A stretch of DNA of 64,000 bases from Draconibacterium halophilum (GTDB lineage Bacteria; Bacteroidota; Bacteroidia; Bacteroidales; Prolixibacteraceae), in NCBI RefSeq assembly GCF_010448835.1, contig NZ_CP048409.1, forward strand, positions 1,054,001 through 1,118,000, written 5' to 3'. Below the pieces are notes generated by a model, which saw only the letters and a list, made by a program, of their open reading frames with translations, searched no databases and had not been told where the DNA came from. The translations under genes were made by a program, and so were the position numbers. Below are positions 1 through 8,615 of the stretch, one piece after another; position 1 is the first letter of the stretch, and each line of letters opens with the position of its first letter.

Positions 1-657
1 CTGCCCGGTGTTGGCTGAGTTTATCCTAAAATAGGTTGATAATTCCATGGGGCAACGAACGCCTTTTGGAATGTAACAAAACGAACCGTCGCTAAATACT
101 GCTGAGTTTAATGCTGCAAAATAGTTATCGGCTACTGGCACAGATTGTCCCAGGTATTTTTTTACCAGGTCGGGATGATCTTTTACCGCTTCCGAGAATG
201 AACAGAATATTATTCCTTTTTCAGCCAACGTTTCTTTGAAAGTTGTTTTTACTGATACAGAGTCAATGACTGCATCAACGGCAACTCCGGCCAGTTGTTT
301 TTGCTCTTCCAGCGGAATGCCCAGCTTACTAAAGGTGTCTAGTAATTCCGGATCAACTTCGTCAAGACTTTCATATTTAGGGCCTTTTTTTGGGGCTGCG
401 TAATAACTTATTTCCTGAAAATCAATGGGCGGAACTTTTAAATAGGCCCAGTTTGGCATTTTCATTTTCTGCCATTTTTTAAAGGCGTCTAACCTGAAAT
501 TCAACATGAACTCCGGTTCTTCCTTTTTGGCAGATATTATACGAATCACGTCTTCGTTAAGGCCTTTATCAATAATGTCGGTTTCAATATTGGTCGTAAA
601 ACCGTATTTGTATTCGCCTTGTGTTACGTCATTCAATATTTTATCTTGTTCTTCCAT
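1..657 (-). CDS. sufB: SufB, Fe-S cluster assembly scaffold (N-terminal 219 residues, cut by window edge)
   Basis: Reading leftwards from the ATG at 657 gives 219 uninterrupted codons to the window edge, starting MEEQDKILNDVTQGEYKYGF. SufB is the core scaffold subunit of the cytosolic SufBCD complex, which builds Fe-S clusters with sulfur from SufS/SufE. Family hallmarks visible are the MPNWAYLKVPPIDFQ segment, the ISYYAAPKK block, and the FCYIPKGVRCPMELSTYFRIN block at the right end. The rest of the protein and any sufC/sufD/sufS lie beyond position 1. The gene is divergent from thiL across a 268-bp gap. No TAnnTTTG box was found on its own side. A purine-rich stretch (GAGAGAGAAAGAGAG in mRNA sense) precedes the start. 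Confidence 0.95.
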   Translation of the reverse strand, partial: MEEQDKILNDVTQGEYKYGFTTNIETDIIDKGLNEDVIRIISAKKEEPEFMLNFRLDAFKKWQKMKMPNWAYLKVPPIDFQEISYYAAPKKGPKYESLDEVDPELLDTFSKLGIPLEEQKQLAGVAVDAVIDSVSVKTTFKETLAEKGIIFCSFSEAVKDHPDLVKKYLGQSVPVADNYFAALNSAVFSDGSFCYIPKGVRCPMELSTYFRINSANTGQ

Positions 658-847
658 TTTCTGACTCTCTTTCTCTCTCTTGAATGATTAAAAAATATGT
701 GTCTTTTTTAAGGTGCTACTATTGCCGAATTAACTGTCCGGATCTTTGTTTTGACACTTCCGCTCATGAAATTTCCGGAGCTTAATATTATAAATAACAG
801 CAATTTCGATTAAATAACAACGCTTTTTTATTCCTGTTCACGTATAA

Positions 848-879
848 ATTGCAAAGATATAAAACTATAGGTACTTTTG
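848..879 (+). promoter_or_regulatory. Bacteroidota sigma-A-type promoter for thiL
   Basis: ATTG at 848-851, a 20-nt spacer and TACTTTTG at 872-879 match the Bacteroidota TTTG / TAnnTTTG promoter, with one mismatch in the upstream box. Transcription would start near 885, about 40 nt before the thiL ATG. Confidence 0.6.
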
Positions 880-925
880 CAGGTGAAAAGCATATAAAAA
901 CATACCAATTGGTCTTTAATTAACA

Positions 926-1963
926 ATGAATAAAGAAAGAAAACAAACGAATATTTCGGAGTTGGGTGAATTTGGTTTGATAGACCGCTTAACCAAGGGA
1001 ATAACTATAAAAAACGAAAGCACGGTTAAAGGAGTTGGAGATGATGCTGCAATTCTTGATTTTAAGGAAAAACAAGTGGTTGTTTCATCCGACCTGCTAA
1101 CCGAAGGGATTCATTTTAACCTGATGTATGTGCCATTGAAACATCTTGGATACAAGGCCGTAGTTGTAAATTTGTCGGACATTTTTGCCATGAATGCAAC
1201 TCCCAAACAGGTAACAGTTAGTATGGCGGTTTCGGGAAAATTTTCGGTAGAAGCGTTAGAAGATTTGTATGAAGGAATTCACATGGCCTGCGAACAATAT
1301 AAGGTTGATTTGGTAGGTGGAGATACAACCAGCTCGTTAACTGGATTAACACTGAGCATTACTGCAATTGGCGAGGTTGAAAAGGAGAATGTTGTGATGC
1401 GAAGCGGCGCACAACCAAACGATATTTTGTGTGTATCGGGCGACCTTGGCGGTGCTTACATGGGGCTTCAGTTGCTTGAAAGAGAAAATGAAGTTTATAA
1501 AGTAAACGAGAACATGCAGCCAAAGCTCGATGGTTACGATTATATTCTTGAACGCCAGTTGAAACCCGAGGCGAGAGGAGATATAATTGCCGCTTTTAAA
1601 CGACTGGGATTAAAACCTACGTCGATGATTGATATTTCCGATGGGTTGTCGTCAGAAATTATGCATTTGTGCAAAAACTCGGGGGTTGGATGCAGTTTGT
1701 TTGAAGAGAAAGTTCCGATGGATTATCAGACCAAACAAATGGCTGAAGAATTAAGCATTAATCCGATTGTGGCAGCGCTGAATGGTGGTGAAGATTACGA
1801 ATTACTTTTTACGCTTTCGTTAGACGATTATGAGAAAGTAAAAAATGATCCCGACTTTACCATTATTGGTCATATGACTGAAGTAGGTGAAGGGATAAAT
1901 CTGGTAACCTCAGGCGGTTCTTCAATTCCATTGGAAGCGCAGGGATGGAACCATGGTCAATAA
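926..1963 (+). CDS. thiL: Thiamine-monophosphate kinase ThiL
   Basis: The 345-residue protein belongs to the PurM/ThiL/HypE ATP-binding superfamily. ThiL phosphorylates thiamine monophosphate to thiamine pyrophosphate with ATP, the last step of cofactor synthesis. Recognisable blocks are GVGDDAAIL near residue 37 (metal/ATP-binding aspartates), VSSDLLTEGIHF, the GGDTTSS motif near 130, VSGDLGGAYMGL, and MIDISDGLSSE with NGGEDYELLFT in the C-terminal half. Length is normal for the family. The gene stands alone, with its own promoter upstream and a bidirectional terminator 20 nt after the stop. A TPP-dependent enzyme is encoded at 49.3 kb, but there is no operon link. Confidence 0.96.
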   Translation: MNKERKQTNISELGEFGLIDRLTKGITIKNESTVKGVGDDAAILDFKEKQVVVSSDLLTEGIHFNLMYVPLKHLGYKAVVVNLSDIFAMNATPKQVTVSMAVSGKFSVEALEDLYEGIHMACEQYKVDLVGGDTTSSLTGLTLSITAIGEVEKENVVMRSGAQPNDILCVSGDLGGAYMGLQLLERENEVYKVNENMQPKLDGYDYILERQLKPEARGDIIAAFKRLGLKPTSMIDISDGLSSEIMHLCKNSGVGCSLFEEKVPMDYQTKQMAEELSINPIVAALNGGEDYELLFTLSLDDYEKVKNDPDFTIIGHMTEVGEGINLVTSGGSSIPLEAQGWNHGQ

Positions 1964-1982
1964 GTTGGTTTACCAATAAACA

Positions 1983-2016
1983 AAAAATGCCATCGGATTT
2001 CCGATGACATTTTTTT
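1983..2016. terminator. Bidirectional terminator between thiL and lpxA
   Basis: CATCGG at 1991-1996 pairs with CCGATG at 2001-2006. The stem continues with ATG/CAT past one mismatch, and is flanked by an A run on the left and a T run on the right. It can therefore terminate thiL on the plus strand and the lpx operon on the minus strand. Confidence 0.85.
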
Positions 2017-2035
2017 ATACGATTCTGTTTGGTAA

Positions 2036-2818
2036 TTAATCGGGGAAATAACCACGAATAATACCACGTTTTGAGTCTTTTACAAAAAGTAACACTTCGT
2101 CGCGCTCAGGTGTTGCCGCCATTTCTGCCTCAATAATTTCAACCGCCTGCGCAGTATTCAATCCTTTTTGGTAAATGTAACGGTAAATGTCCTGTACTTC
2201 ACGAATTTTATCGTTGTTGTACTGACGGCGGCGCAAGCCAATTGAGTTGATTCCAACATATGATAGTGGTTCGCGACCTGCTTTAATAAAAGGAGGAACA
2301 TCTTTACGAACCAACGATCCGCCGGAAATCATTACATGAGAGCCAACTCTTACAAACTGGTGAACGGCAGACATTCCGCCAAGAATGGCCCAGTCGTCTA
2401 CCTGAACTTCGCCGGCCAACTGTACATTATTTACTAAAATAATATTGTTTCCAACTTTACAATCGTGCGCAACGTGCACGTAGGCCATTAAAAGGTTATT
2501 GTTTCCAAGTACTGTTTTCCCTTTTGCAGATGTACCTCTGTTTATGGTAACAAATTCGCGAATGGTGTTGTTATCGCCAATTTCAACGGTTGAATATTCT
2601 CCATTGAATTTAAGATCCTGCGGAACACCTCCGATTACAGCACCCGGGAAAATATTGCAATTCTTACCAATTCGTGTTCCGGGTAAAATAGTTACACTTG
2701 AACCAATTCTTGTCCCTTCACCGATTTCAACATCATGATCAATGGAAACAAAAGGCTCGATAACTACGTTATCAGCAACTTTTGCATCGGGATGGACATA
2801 GGCTAATGGTTGTTTCAT
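2036..2818 (-). CDS. lpxA: UDP-N-acetylglucosamine acyltransferase LpxA
   Basis: The 260-residue left-handed beta-helix protein performs the first lipid A step: transfer of an R-3-hydroxyacyl chain from ACP to the 3-OH of UDP-GlcNAc, in the cytoplasm. Hexapeptide repeats run through the first 170 residues (for example VIEPFVSIDHDVEIGEGTRI). The catalytic block YVHVAHDCKVGN places His118 where E. coli has His125. GVPQDLKF and the GLRRR region of the C-terminal helical domain are also family-typical. It is the last gene of the HD-lpxD-lpxC/fabZ-lpxA operon, 28 nt after lpxC-fabZ. Confidence 0.97.
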   Translation of the reverse strand: MKQPLAYVHPDAKVADNVVIEPFVSIDHDVEIGEGTRIGSSVTILPGTRIGKNCNIFPGAVIGGVPQDLKFNGEYSTVEIGDNNTIREFVTINRGTSAKGKTVLGNNNLLMAYVHVAHDCKVGNNIILVNNVQLAGEVQVDDWAILGGMSAVHQFVRVGSHVMISGGSLVRKDVPPFIKAGREPLSYVGINSIGLRRRQYNNDKIREVQDIYRYIYQKGLNTAQAVEIIEAEMAATPERDEVLLFVKDSKRGIIRGYFPD

Positions 2819-2846
2819 TTTATATTTTTTAACTGTCTTTAATTAT

Positions 2847-4226
2847 CTACTTCTTTACAATCTGTGCCATAAACTCACCTTCGGCAATAACTTTATCTCC
2901 AATATATGTTGTTCCTTTCATATTGGCAATTCCTCTCCGAATCGGCGAAGTTAATTTTAATTTAAAAATCAGGGTGTCGCCAGGTACAACTTTCTTCCTG
3001 AATTTAACATTGTCAATGCGAATAAAATAGGTTGCAAATTGTCCTTCTTGTTTGTTAAGTACCAATAAACCACCGCATTGCGCCATTGCTTCAACCAGCA
3101 AAACCCCTGGCATAATAGGTTCGTCGGGGAAGTGCCCCTGGAAGAATGGTTCATTAACAGTAACGTTTTTTACGCCAATTATTTCATCGTCCTGAATGCA
3201 CACCACTTTATCTACCATTAAGAAGGGGTAACGGTGTGGGAGTAATTCTCTAATTCGGTTAACGTCCATCAACGGCTCGTCATTCGGATTGCATTTTGGA
3301 GCAGCATCAGCTTCTTTTTTCAATTGCTTCTTTAGGGCTTTGGCAAACATGGTGTTTGGGCCATGACCCGGTTTCGAAGCTATTATTCTGCCTTTTATGT
3401 GCTTGCCCAGCAATGCAAGGTCGCCAATTACATCCAGGAGTTTATGGCGGGCACATTCGTTGTCGAAATGCAAATCAAGGTTATTTAAAATGCCCTGAGG
3501 TTTTACTTCAACTCTTGCATGATTGGTTAAATCCGCCAAATGGTCAAGTTCTTCCTGGCTAATCTCTTTGTCGATAATAACAATTGCATTATTAAGGTCG
3601 CCGCCTTTAATCAGATTGTGGCTCAGCAAAAATTCAATTTCGCGAAGAAAAACAAAGGTTCTGCAACCGGCAATCTCTGTTTTGAAATCTTTTATTGATT
3701 CGAGCGTTGCATATTGATTGTTGAGAACGGCCGATGGGAAGGAAATCATTACATTTAAGCTGTAATCGTTGTCGGGCAGTGCAATAATATGCGAGCCTGA
3801 CTTTTCGTCAAAAAGTTCAACTTTTTCACTGATTTCAAAATAATCCCGGTCAGCTTCTTGTTCAACAATGCCTGCTTTTTCAATGGCTTCAACAAAATAT
3901 TTTGAGCTTCCGTCAATAATCGGAGCTTCTTCGTTGTTTACTTCAACTAAAACGTTGTCAAGATCCATCCCAACAAGTGCGGCGAGTGCATGCTCTATTG
4001 TTCCTATGCGTGCACCATTTTTTTCAAGTAGTGTGCCACGCGATGTGTCGACAACCAGGTCAACATCAGCGTCAATAATTGGTTGGTTCTCCAGATCTAC
4101 ACGTTTGAATTTAAACCCATGATTCTCCGTTGCCGGCAGAAAATTCATTGTTACATTAACCCCTGTGTGTAATCCTTTCCCCTCAATTTTAAATGAGTTT
4201 TTTAATGTCTTTTGTTTTACAACCAT
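2847..4226 (-). CDS. lpxC/fabZ: LpxC-FabZ bifunctional fusion (UDP-3-O-acyl-GlcNAc deacetylase / 3-hydroxyacyl-ACP dehydratase)
   Basis: The 459-residue protein joins two enzymes. Residues 1 to about 305 are LpxC, the zinc deacetylase committing lipid A synthesis. His79 (in GTIEHALAALVG), His261 and Asp265 (in RHKLLDVIGD) are the zinc ligands, and His288 (in GHGPNT) is the catalytic histidine. Residues 318 to 459 are FabZ, a hot-dog-fold dehydratase of fatty acid synthesis. MDVNRIRELLPHRYPFLMVD opens the domain, His365 lies in GHFPDEPIMPG and Glu379 is the second catalytic residue. A linker of about 15 residues separates the domains. This fusion is established in Bacteroidota and links the shared hydroxyacyl-ACP pool. 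It lies between lpxD (18 nt upstream) and lpxA. Confidence 0.97.
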   Translation of the reverse strand: MVVKQKTLKNSFKIEGKGLHTGVNVTMNFLPATENHGFKFKRVDLENQPIIDADVDLVVDTSRGTLLEKNGARIGTIEHALAALVGMDLDNVLVEVNNEEAPIIDGSSKYFVEAIEKAGIVEQEADRDYFEISEKVELFDEKSGSHIIALPDNDYSLNVMISFPSAVLNNQYATLESIKDFKTEIAGCRTFVFLREIEFLLSHNLIKGGDLNNAIVIIDKEISQEELDHLADLTNHARVEVKPQGILNNLDLHFDNECARHKLLDVIGDLALLGKHIKGRIIASKPGHGPNTMFAKALKKQLKKEADAAPKCNPNDEPLMDVNRIRELLPHRYPFLMVDKVVCIQDDEIIGVKNVTVNEPFFQGHFPDEPIMPGVLLVEAMAQCGGLLVLNKQEGQFATYFIRIDNVKFRKKVVPGDTLIFKLKLTSPIRRGIANMKGTTYIGDKVIAEGEFMAQIVKK

Positions 4227-4244
4227 TGGAAAGTGAAATATTTC

Positions 4245-5282
4245 TTATTTTTTTTTGTCTGTATTGATTGTTTTCTTCAACTGAAGCACATCTCTGCGGA
4301 TTTCGGGAAGGTCTTTCAGAAGAACATAGGCGCGCATGGCCGTTTTAATTTCGATGGCCGGGGAGCCAAGAAGTGTTTGGTTACTTTTGAGGTTTGAAAC
4401 AACGCCCGATTGAGCACCAAGTGTAACGTTGTCGCCGATTGTAATATGGCCTCCAAGACCAACCTGCCCGCCAAACATGCAGTTTTTACCCACTTTGGCC
4501 GAGCCCGAAATTCCGGTTTGTGCAGCCATAACAGAGTTGTCGCCAACTTCAACGTTATGTGCAATTTGAATAAGGTTATCGAGTTTTACGCCTTTACGGA
4601 TAATTGTAGAATCCATTGTGCCACAATCGATAGTTGTATTTGCGCCAATTTCTACATCGTCTTCTAACACGGCGTTGCCAATTTGGTGTATCTTTTTGAA
4701 AGTACCGTCTTCCTGCGGGGCAAAGCCAAAACCATCAGAACCAATAACTGCTCCTGAGTGTACGATGCAGCGGTTGCCGATTACACAATCGTCGTAAATT
4801 TTTGCGCCTGGGTATAAAACACAGTCGTTTCCAATTTTAACATTATCACCAACATGTACCTGCGGATAAATTTTTACGTTATTTCCAATCGATGCATTGT
4901 TGCCAATATAGGCGAATGCTCCAACGTAACCATCTTCTCCAAGAGTTGCCGTTTCTGCAATGTAGCTGGGTTGCTCAATACCTTGTTTCATGCTGGCTTT
5001 AGCCTGTGCATATAAATCAAGCAACGACGCAAATGCCTGATAGGCATCATCAACCTTTATTAAGGTCGCTGAAATCTCTTCCTTTGGAGAAAAACCTTTA
5101 TTTACCAATACCACTGAGGCCTTGGTTGTATAAATGTAATGCTCGTATTTTGGATTGGCAAGGAAAGCCAAAGTGCCTGGTTTTCCGTCTTCTATCTTCG
5201 AAACATTTGATACTCTTGCATCACTATCACCAACAATTTCTCCATTCAAAAATGAGGCGATATCAGTAGCTTTAAAATCCAT
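4245..5282 (-). CDS. lpxD: UDP-3-O-(3-hydroxyacyl)glucosamine N-acyltransferase LpxD
   Basis: The 345-residue protein catalyses the third lipid A step, adding the N-linked hydroxyacyl chain to the product of LpxC. It has the N-terminal uridine-binding domain (IASFLNGEIVGDSDARVSNV, then GTLAFLANPKYEHYI). A hexapeptide-repeat beta-helix follows from about residue 105. The catalytic histidine block LDNLIQIAHNVEVGDN has His242, equivalent to E. coli His239. GSDGFGFAP is a conserved loop. A C-terminal helix ends the protein. It sits 36 nt after the HD-domain gene and 18 nt before lpxC-fabZ, so one transcript is likely. Confidence 0.97.
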   Translation of the reverse strand: MDFKATDIASFLNGEIVGDSDARVSNVSKIEDGKPGTLAFLANPKYEHYIYTTKASVVLVNKGFSPKEEISATLIKVDDAYQAFASLLDLYAQAKASMKQGIEQPSYIAETATLGEDGYVGAFAYIGNNASIGNNVKIYPQVHVGDNVKIGNDCVLYPGAKIYDDCVIGNRCIVHSGAVIGSDGFGFAPQEDGTFKKIHQIGNAVLEDDVEIGANTTIDCGTMDSTIIRKGVKLDNLIQIAHNVEVGDNSVMAAQTGISGSAKVGKNCMFGGQVGLGGHITIGDNVTLGAQSGVVSNLKSNQTLLGSPAIEIKTAMRAYVLLKDLPEIRRDVLQLKKTINTDKKK

Positions 5283-5318
5283 TATCTGTTTTTTTGGCGA
5301 TGCAAATATAGGTTTTAA

Positions 5319-6575
5319 CTAGTAAATGTCCAATTCTTTAGGATAACACACAAAATACTTCTTCACTGTTTTTGATAAAGTAGAGAGGTTTATATCGGAA
5401 GCATCGTTGATTTCTTTTACTGTTCCATCCTTGTATAAAACCGATATGTTTTCGTAGTGTTTGTTGTAGGCGTTGTTGGTTATAACACCCGTCATCAGGA
5501 AGTATTTAGCCAGGTCGGGGTCAGAAATAATATGCTTCTCGATTTGCTTTAAATACTTCTGTTCTTTGGCAGGCGAAATGGGTTTATCACTGAATTTTGT
5601 TCGTGGCAACTTGCGGTTGGTAATGCTTTTTGCCATTTGCGACAATACCGGATCCGGATGATTTTGCCATTCTTTAATCGAGATTAAAATGTCATTGTCA
5701 TCAAGCAGCGTGTACCATTGCAATACATTTTTCCCCTGAATTTCAATATTTGAATGAAAATCCTCAGCGGTGAAATTATTTGTTAAGAATACGTTTAAGG
5801 TAGGAGGGGCAAACAATTCTCCTCCGTTTGTGATAATCTCTTTGGCCCGTTTTAATACATTTATTAATAGGAACTCGGCAGCAACAACTGTTTTGTGAAG
5901 ATAGACCTGCCAGTACATCAGTCGTCGCGAGATCAGGAATTTTTCGATGGAATAAATTCCTTTTACATCAACCACTAATTGGTCGTTGTGAATATTTAGC
6001 ATTTTTATAATGCGATCGATACCTATGGTGCCCTCAACCACTCCGGTAAAAAAGCTGTCGCGACTCAGGTAGTCCAGGCGGTCCATATCGAGTTGGCTGG
6101 CTACAAGTTGGTGCAAAAATTGTTTTTTGTATTTATTGGTGAAAACCTTGATTGCCAGATCTAATTTGCTATTAAACTCGCGGTTTAACTCCTGCATCAG
6201 CATTAAGGAAATTTCTTCGTGCGAAATATTTACGAGCGTATTTTCCAAAACGTGCGAAAATGGTGCATGCCCAATATCGTGCAACAATATTGCAATAGCA
6301 ACTGCTTCGGCCTCTTCATCGGTAATTTCGTGCCCTTTTATTTGCAAAACAGAAATGGCCTGGCGCATTAAATGTACTGTGCCAATTGCATGCTCGAAAC
6401 GAGTATGGTTAGCGCCAGGAAAGACGAGATACGATAAACCTAATTGCTTGATATGGCGAAGACGTTGAAATATTGGGTGTTCCAGTAAATCGAATATAAT
6501 GTCTGATTGAAGGTTGATAAATCCAAAAACGGGGTCGTTTATTATTTTCTTTTTGTTGAGATGAATTTGTTGCAC
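5319..6575 (-). CDS. HD-domain phosphohydrolase (dGTPase-like), first gene of the lpx operon
   Basis: The 418-residue protein carries an HD superfamily metal-dependent phosphohydrolase domain. His62 lies in TRFEHAIGTVHLM, His99 and Asp100 in LLHDIGHAPFSH, and DMDRLDYLSRDSFFTGV follows near residue 165. This pattern matches dGTPase/SAMHD1-like proteins, but the substrate cannot be told from sequence. No membrane segment or extra domain is evident. The position directly upstream of lpxD, in the same direction and 36 nt away, is typical in Bacteroidia. A link to envelope synthesis is inference from context only. It is divergent from rimP. Confidence 0.85.
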   Translation of the reverse strand: MQQIHLNKKKIINDPVFGFINLQSDIIFDLLEHPIFQRLRHIKQLGLSYLVFPGANHTRFEHAIGTVHLMRQAISVLQIKGHEITDEEAEAVAIAILLHDIGHAPFSHVLENTLVNISHEEISLMLMQELNREFNSKLDLAIKVFTNKYKKQFLHQLVASQLDMDRLDYLSRDSFFTGVVEGTIGIDRIIKMLNIHNDQLVVDVKGIYSIEKFLISRRLMYWQVYLHKTVVAAEFLLINVLKRAKEIITNGGELFAPPTLNVFLTNNFTAEDFHSNIEIQGKNVLQWYTLLDDNDILISIKEWQNHPDPVLSQMAKSITNRKLPRTKFSDKPISPAKEQKYLKQIEKHIISDPDLAKYFLMTGVITNNAYNKHYENISVLYKDGTVKEINDASDINLSTLSKTVKKYFVCYPKELDIY

Positions 6576-6743
6576 TAAGCTATTTATTCGATTGGTTTAA
6601 AACTACAAAACTTTCTGTAATACAAATGACAATGTTTTTTTTAGGAAATAAAACGTAAAGGCAGGTAAAAATGAAATTGTTATGCACAGAATGCGGTTAA
6701 TGATTTTTTAGTTTAAAATCAGCTATTTATGTAGGAGTGGTTA

Positions 6744-6775
6744 TTTGTTAATGTTGGATAATATTACTATTTTTG
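6744..6775 (+). promoter_or_regulatory. Strong Bacteroidota-type promoter of the rimP-nusA-infB operon
   Basis: TTTG at 6744-6747, exactly 20 nt, then TATTTTTG at 6768-6775: both boxes match the consensus perfectly. Transcription would begin near 6781. This lies downstream of the longest possible rimP start at 6745 and so rules that start out for this transcript. A hairpin (AGGGGACC at 6805-6812 with GGTTCCCT at 6816-6823) sits in the leader. Confidence 0.75.
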
Positions 6776-6843
6776 CCGAGAATTTTCTAAAAAGCGAAGT
6801 TTTTAGGGGACCGTTGGTTCCCTATTTTGTTACATATAGAGAA

Positions 6844-7308
6844 ATGATTGCAAAACAGAAAGTTATAGAATTGGCAAGTGAACGTCTTGATGATCAGATG
6901 TTTATTGTTGATGTGACGATAAGTTCAGCCAACGATATTAATGTTTACGTTGATGGATTTAATGGTGTCACAATCGAACAATGTATTGCTGTCAGTCGTA
7001 ATGTAGAGCACAATCTCGACAGGGATGAGGAGGACTTTTCATTGCAGGTTTCGTCTCCGGGGCTTACCGAAAGCTTTAAAGTTAGGCAACAATACGAAAA
7101 ACATACCGGCAAAGAAATTGAAGTTGTAACAGCCGAAAGTCAGAAATTAGTGGGGCTGCTTTTAGAAAATAATGAAGATGGCATAGTGCTTGAGACTTCT
7201 AAACGAGAAAAAGTGGAAGGTCACAAGAAAAAGCAATTGGTAGTAAAAAAACATATTTTAAAATACGACGAAATAAAAAGTGCGAAAGCGGTTATTTCAT
7301 TTAAATAA
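6844..7308 (+). CDS. rimP: Ribosome maturation factor RimP
   Basis: From the ATG at 6844 the product has 154 residues, the usual length. It begins MIAKQKVIELASERLDD. RimP assists 30S subunit maturation. The N-terminal domain includes DVTISSANDINVYVDGF and a Bacteroidota version of the conserved glycine/serine block, VSSPGLTESFKVRQQYEKHTGKE split over two strands. An SH3-like C-terminal domain follows (VTAESQKLVGLLLENNEDGI). The frame is open back to a TTG at 6745, but those 33 codons overlap the promoter and leader hairpin, so I use 6844. nusA follows 11 nt later, the near-universal order. Confidence 0.92.
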   Translation: MIAKQKVIELASERLDDQMFIVDVTISSANDINVYVDGFNGVTIEQCIAVSRNVEHNLDRDEEDFSLQVSSPGLTESFKVRQQYEKHTGKEIEVVTAESQKLVGLLLENNEDGIVLETSKREKVEGHKKKQLVVKKHILKYDEIKSAKAVISFK

Positions 7309-7319
7309 AGCGATGCAAG

Positions 7320-8555
7320 ATGGAAAATATTAACCTGATAGATACTTTTGCTGAATTTAAAGAGCTAAAAAACATTGACAGGGTTACAATGATGAGCGTG
7401 CTGGAAGAAGTTTTCCGCAGTGTGCTTATCCGTCAGTATGGAACCGACGAGAACTTTGATGTGATTATCAATATTGATAAAGGCGACTTTGAGATTTGGA
7501 GAAACCGCGAAGTTGTTGCAGACGGTGAGATTGAAGATCCGAATGTGCAAATAACGTTAAGCGATGCACTGAAAATTGACGACGATTACGAAGTAGGCGA
7601 AGAAGTTACCGACGAGGTTAAGTTAGCCGATTTTGGTCGCCGTGCCATTTTGAATCTGCGTCAGAACCTGGCCAGTAAAATTCTGGAACTGGAGAAAGAC
7701 CATATCTACGGAAAATATAAAGATAAGATTGGCGACATTGTAACTGGTGAAGTTTATCAGGTTTGGAAAAAAGAGATTTTGATTCTTGATGATGAAGGAA
7801 ACGAACTCATTCTTCCAAAATCAGAACAAATTCCGTCAGATTATTTCCGAAAAGGAGATAACGTTCGTGCAATTGTATACAAAGTAGAATTACGAAATAA
7901 CAACCCGCTGATTATTTTGTCGCGCACAGCTCCGACTTTCCTCGAGCGTTTGTTCGAGTTGGAAATTCCGGAAATTTACGATGGTTTAATTACCATCAAG
8001 AAAATTGTTCGTGTTCCGGGTGAACGTGCTAAAGTTGCGGTTGAATCGTACGATGAGCGTATCGACCCTGTTGGAGCATGTGTGGGAATGAAAGGATCGA
8101 GAATCCACGGTATCGTTCGCGAGTTGCGTAACGAAAATATTGATGTAATAAATTATTCGTCAAATCTTCAGTTATTTATAAAGCGATCACTGAATCCGGC
8201 GAAAATTAATTCCATTAAAATTATTGAAGACGATAAGAGAGCCGAAGTTTATCTGAAACCCGAAGAAGTGTCGTTGGCAATTGGTAAAGGCGGTTTAAAC
8301 ATTCGTTTGGCCAGCCAGTTAACCGGATATGAGATCGATGTTTACCGTGAGATGGAAGAAGATGATGAGGATGTAAACCTTGAAGAGTTTGCAGATGAAA
8401 TTGAAAGCTGGGTAATTGATGCGTTAAAGGGAATCGGATGCGATACCGCAAAAAACGTATTGAACATTCCGCGTGCTGAATTGATTAAAAGAACCGACCT
8501 CGAAGACGAAACTATCGACGACGTTCTGAAAGTTCTTAATTCAGAATTTGAATAA
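7320..8555 (+). CDS. nusA: Transcription termination/antitermination factor NusA
   Basis: The 411-residue protein binds RNA polymerase and nascent RNA and modulates pausing, termination and antitermination. The domain order is normal. It has an N-terminal RNAP-binding domain (1 to about 125), an S1 domain (about 130-200, GDIVTGEVYQVWKKEILIL), and two KH domains (about 205-345). The KH region includes VRVPGERAKVAV, DPVGACVGMKGSRI and SLAIGKGGLNIRLASQLTG. A single C-terminal helix-hairpin-helix repeat closes the protein (GCDTAKNVLNIPRAEL). The acidic C-terminal repeats of proteobacterial NusA are lacking. It is the middle gene of rimP-nusA-infB. Confidence 0.97.
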   Translation: MENINLIDTFAEFKELKNIDRVTMMSVLEEVFRSVLIRQYGTDENFDVIINIDKGDFEIWRNREVVADGEIEDPNVQITLSDALKIDDDYEVGEEVTDEVKLADFGRRAILNLRQNLASKILELEKDHIYGKYKDKIGDIVTGEVYQVWKKEILILDDEGNELILPKSEQIPSDYFRKGDNVRAIVYKVELRNNNPLIILSRTAPTFLERLFELEIPEIYDGLITIKKIVRVPGERAKVAVESYDERIDPVGACVGMKGSRIHGIVRELRNENIDVINYSSNLQLFIKRSLNPAKINSIKIIEDDKRAEVYLKPEEVSLAIGKGGLNIRLASQLTGYEIDVYREMEEDDEDVNLEEFADEIESWVIDALKGIGCDTAKNVLNIPRAELIKRTDLEDETIDDVLKVLNSEFE

Positions 8556-8615
8556 CAACCGACAATATTCATTGGTTTTTATTCACACAAATTAGAAAAG
8601 TAAATAAAGAAGTAT

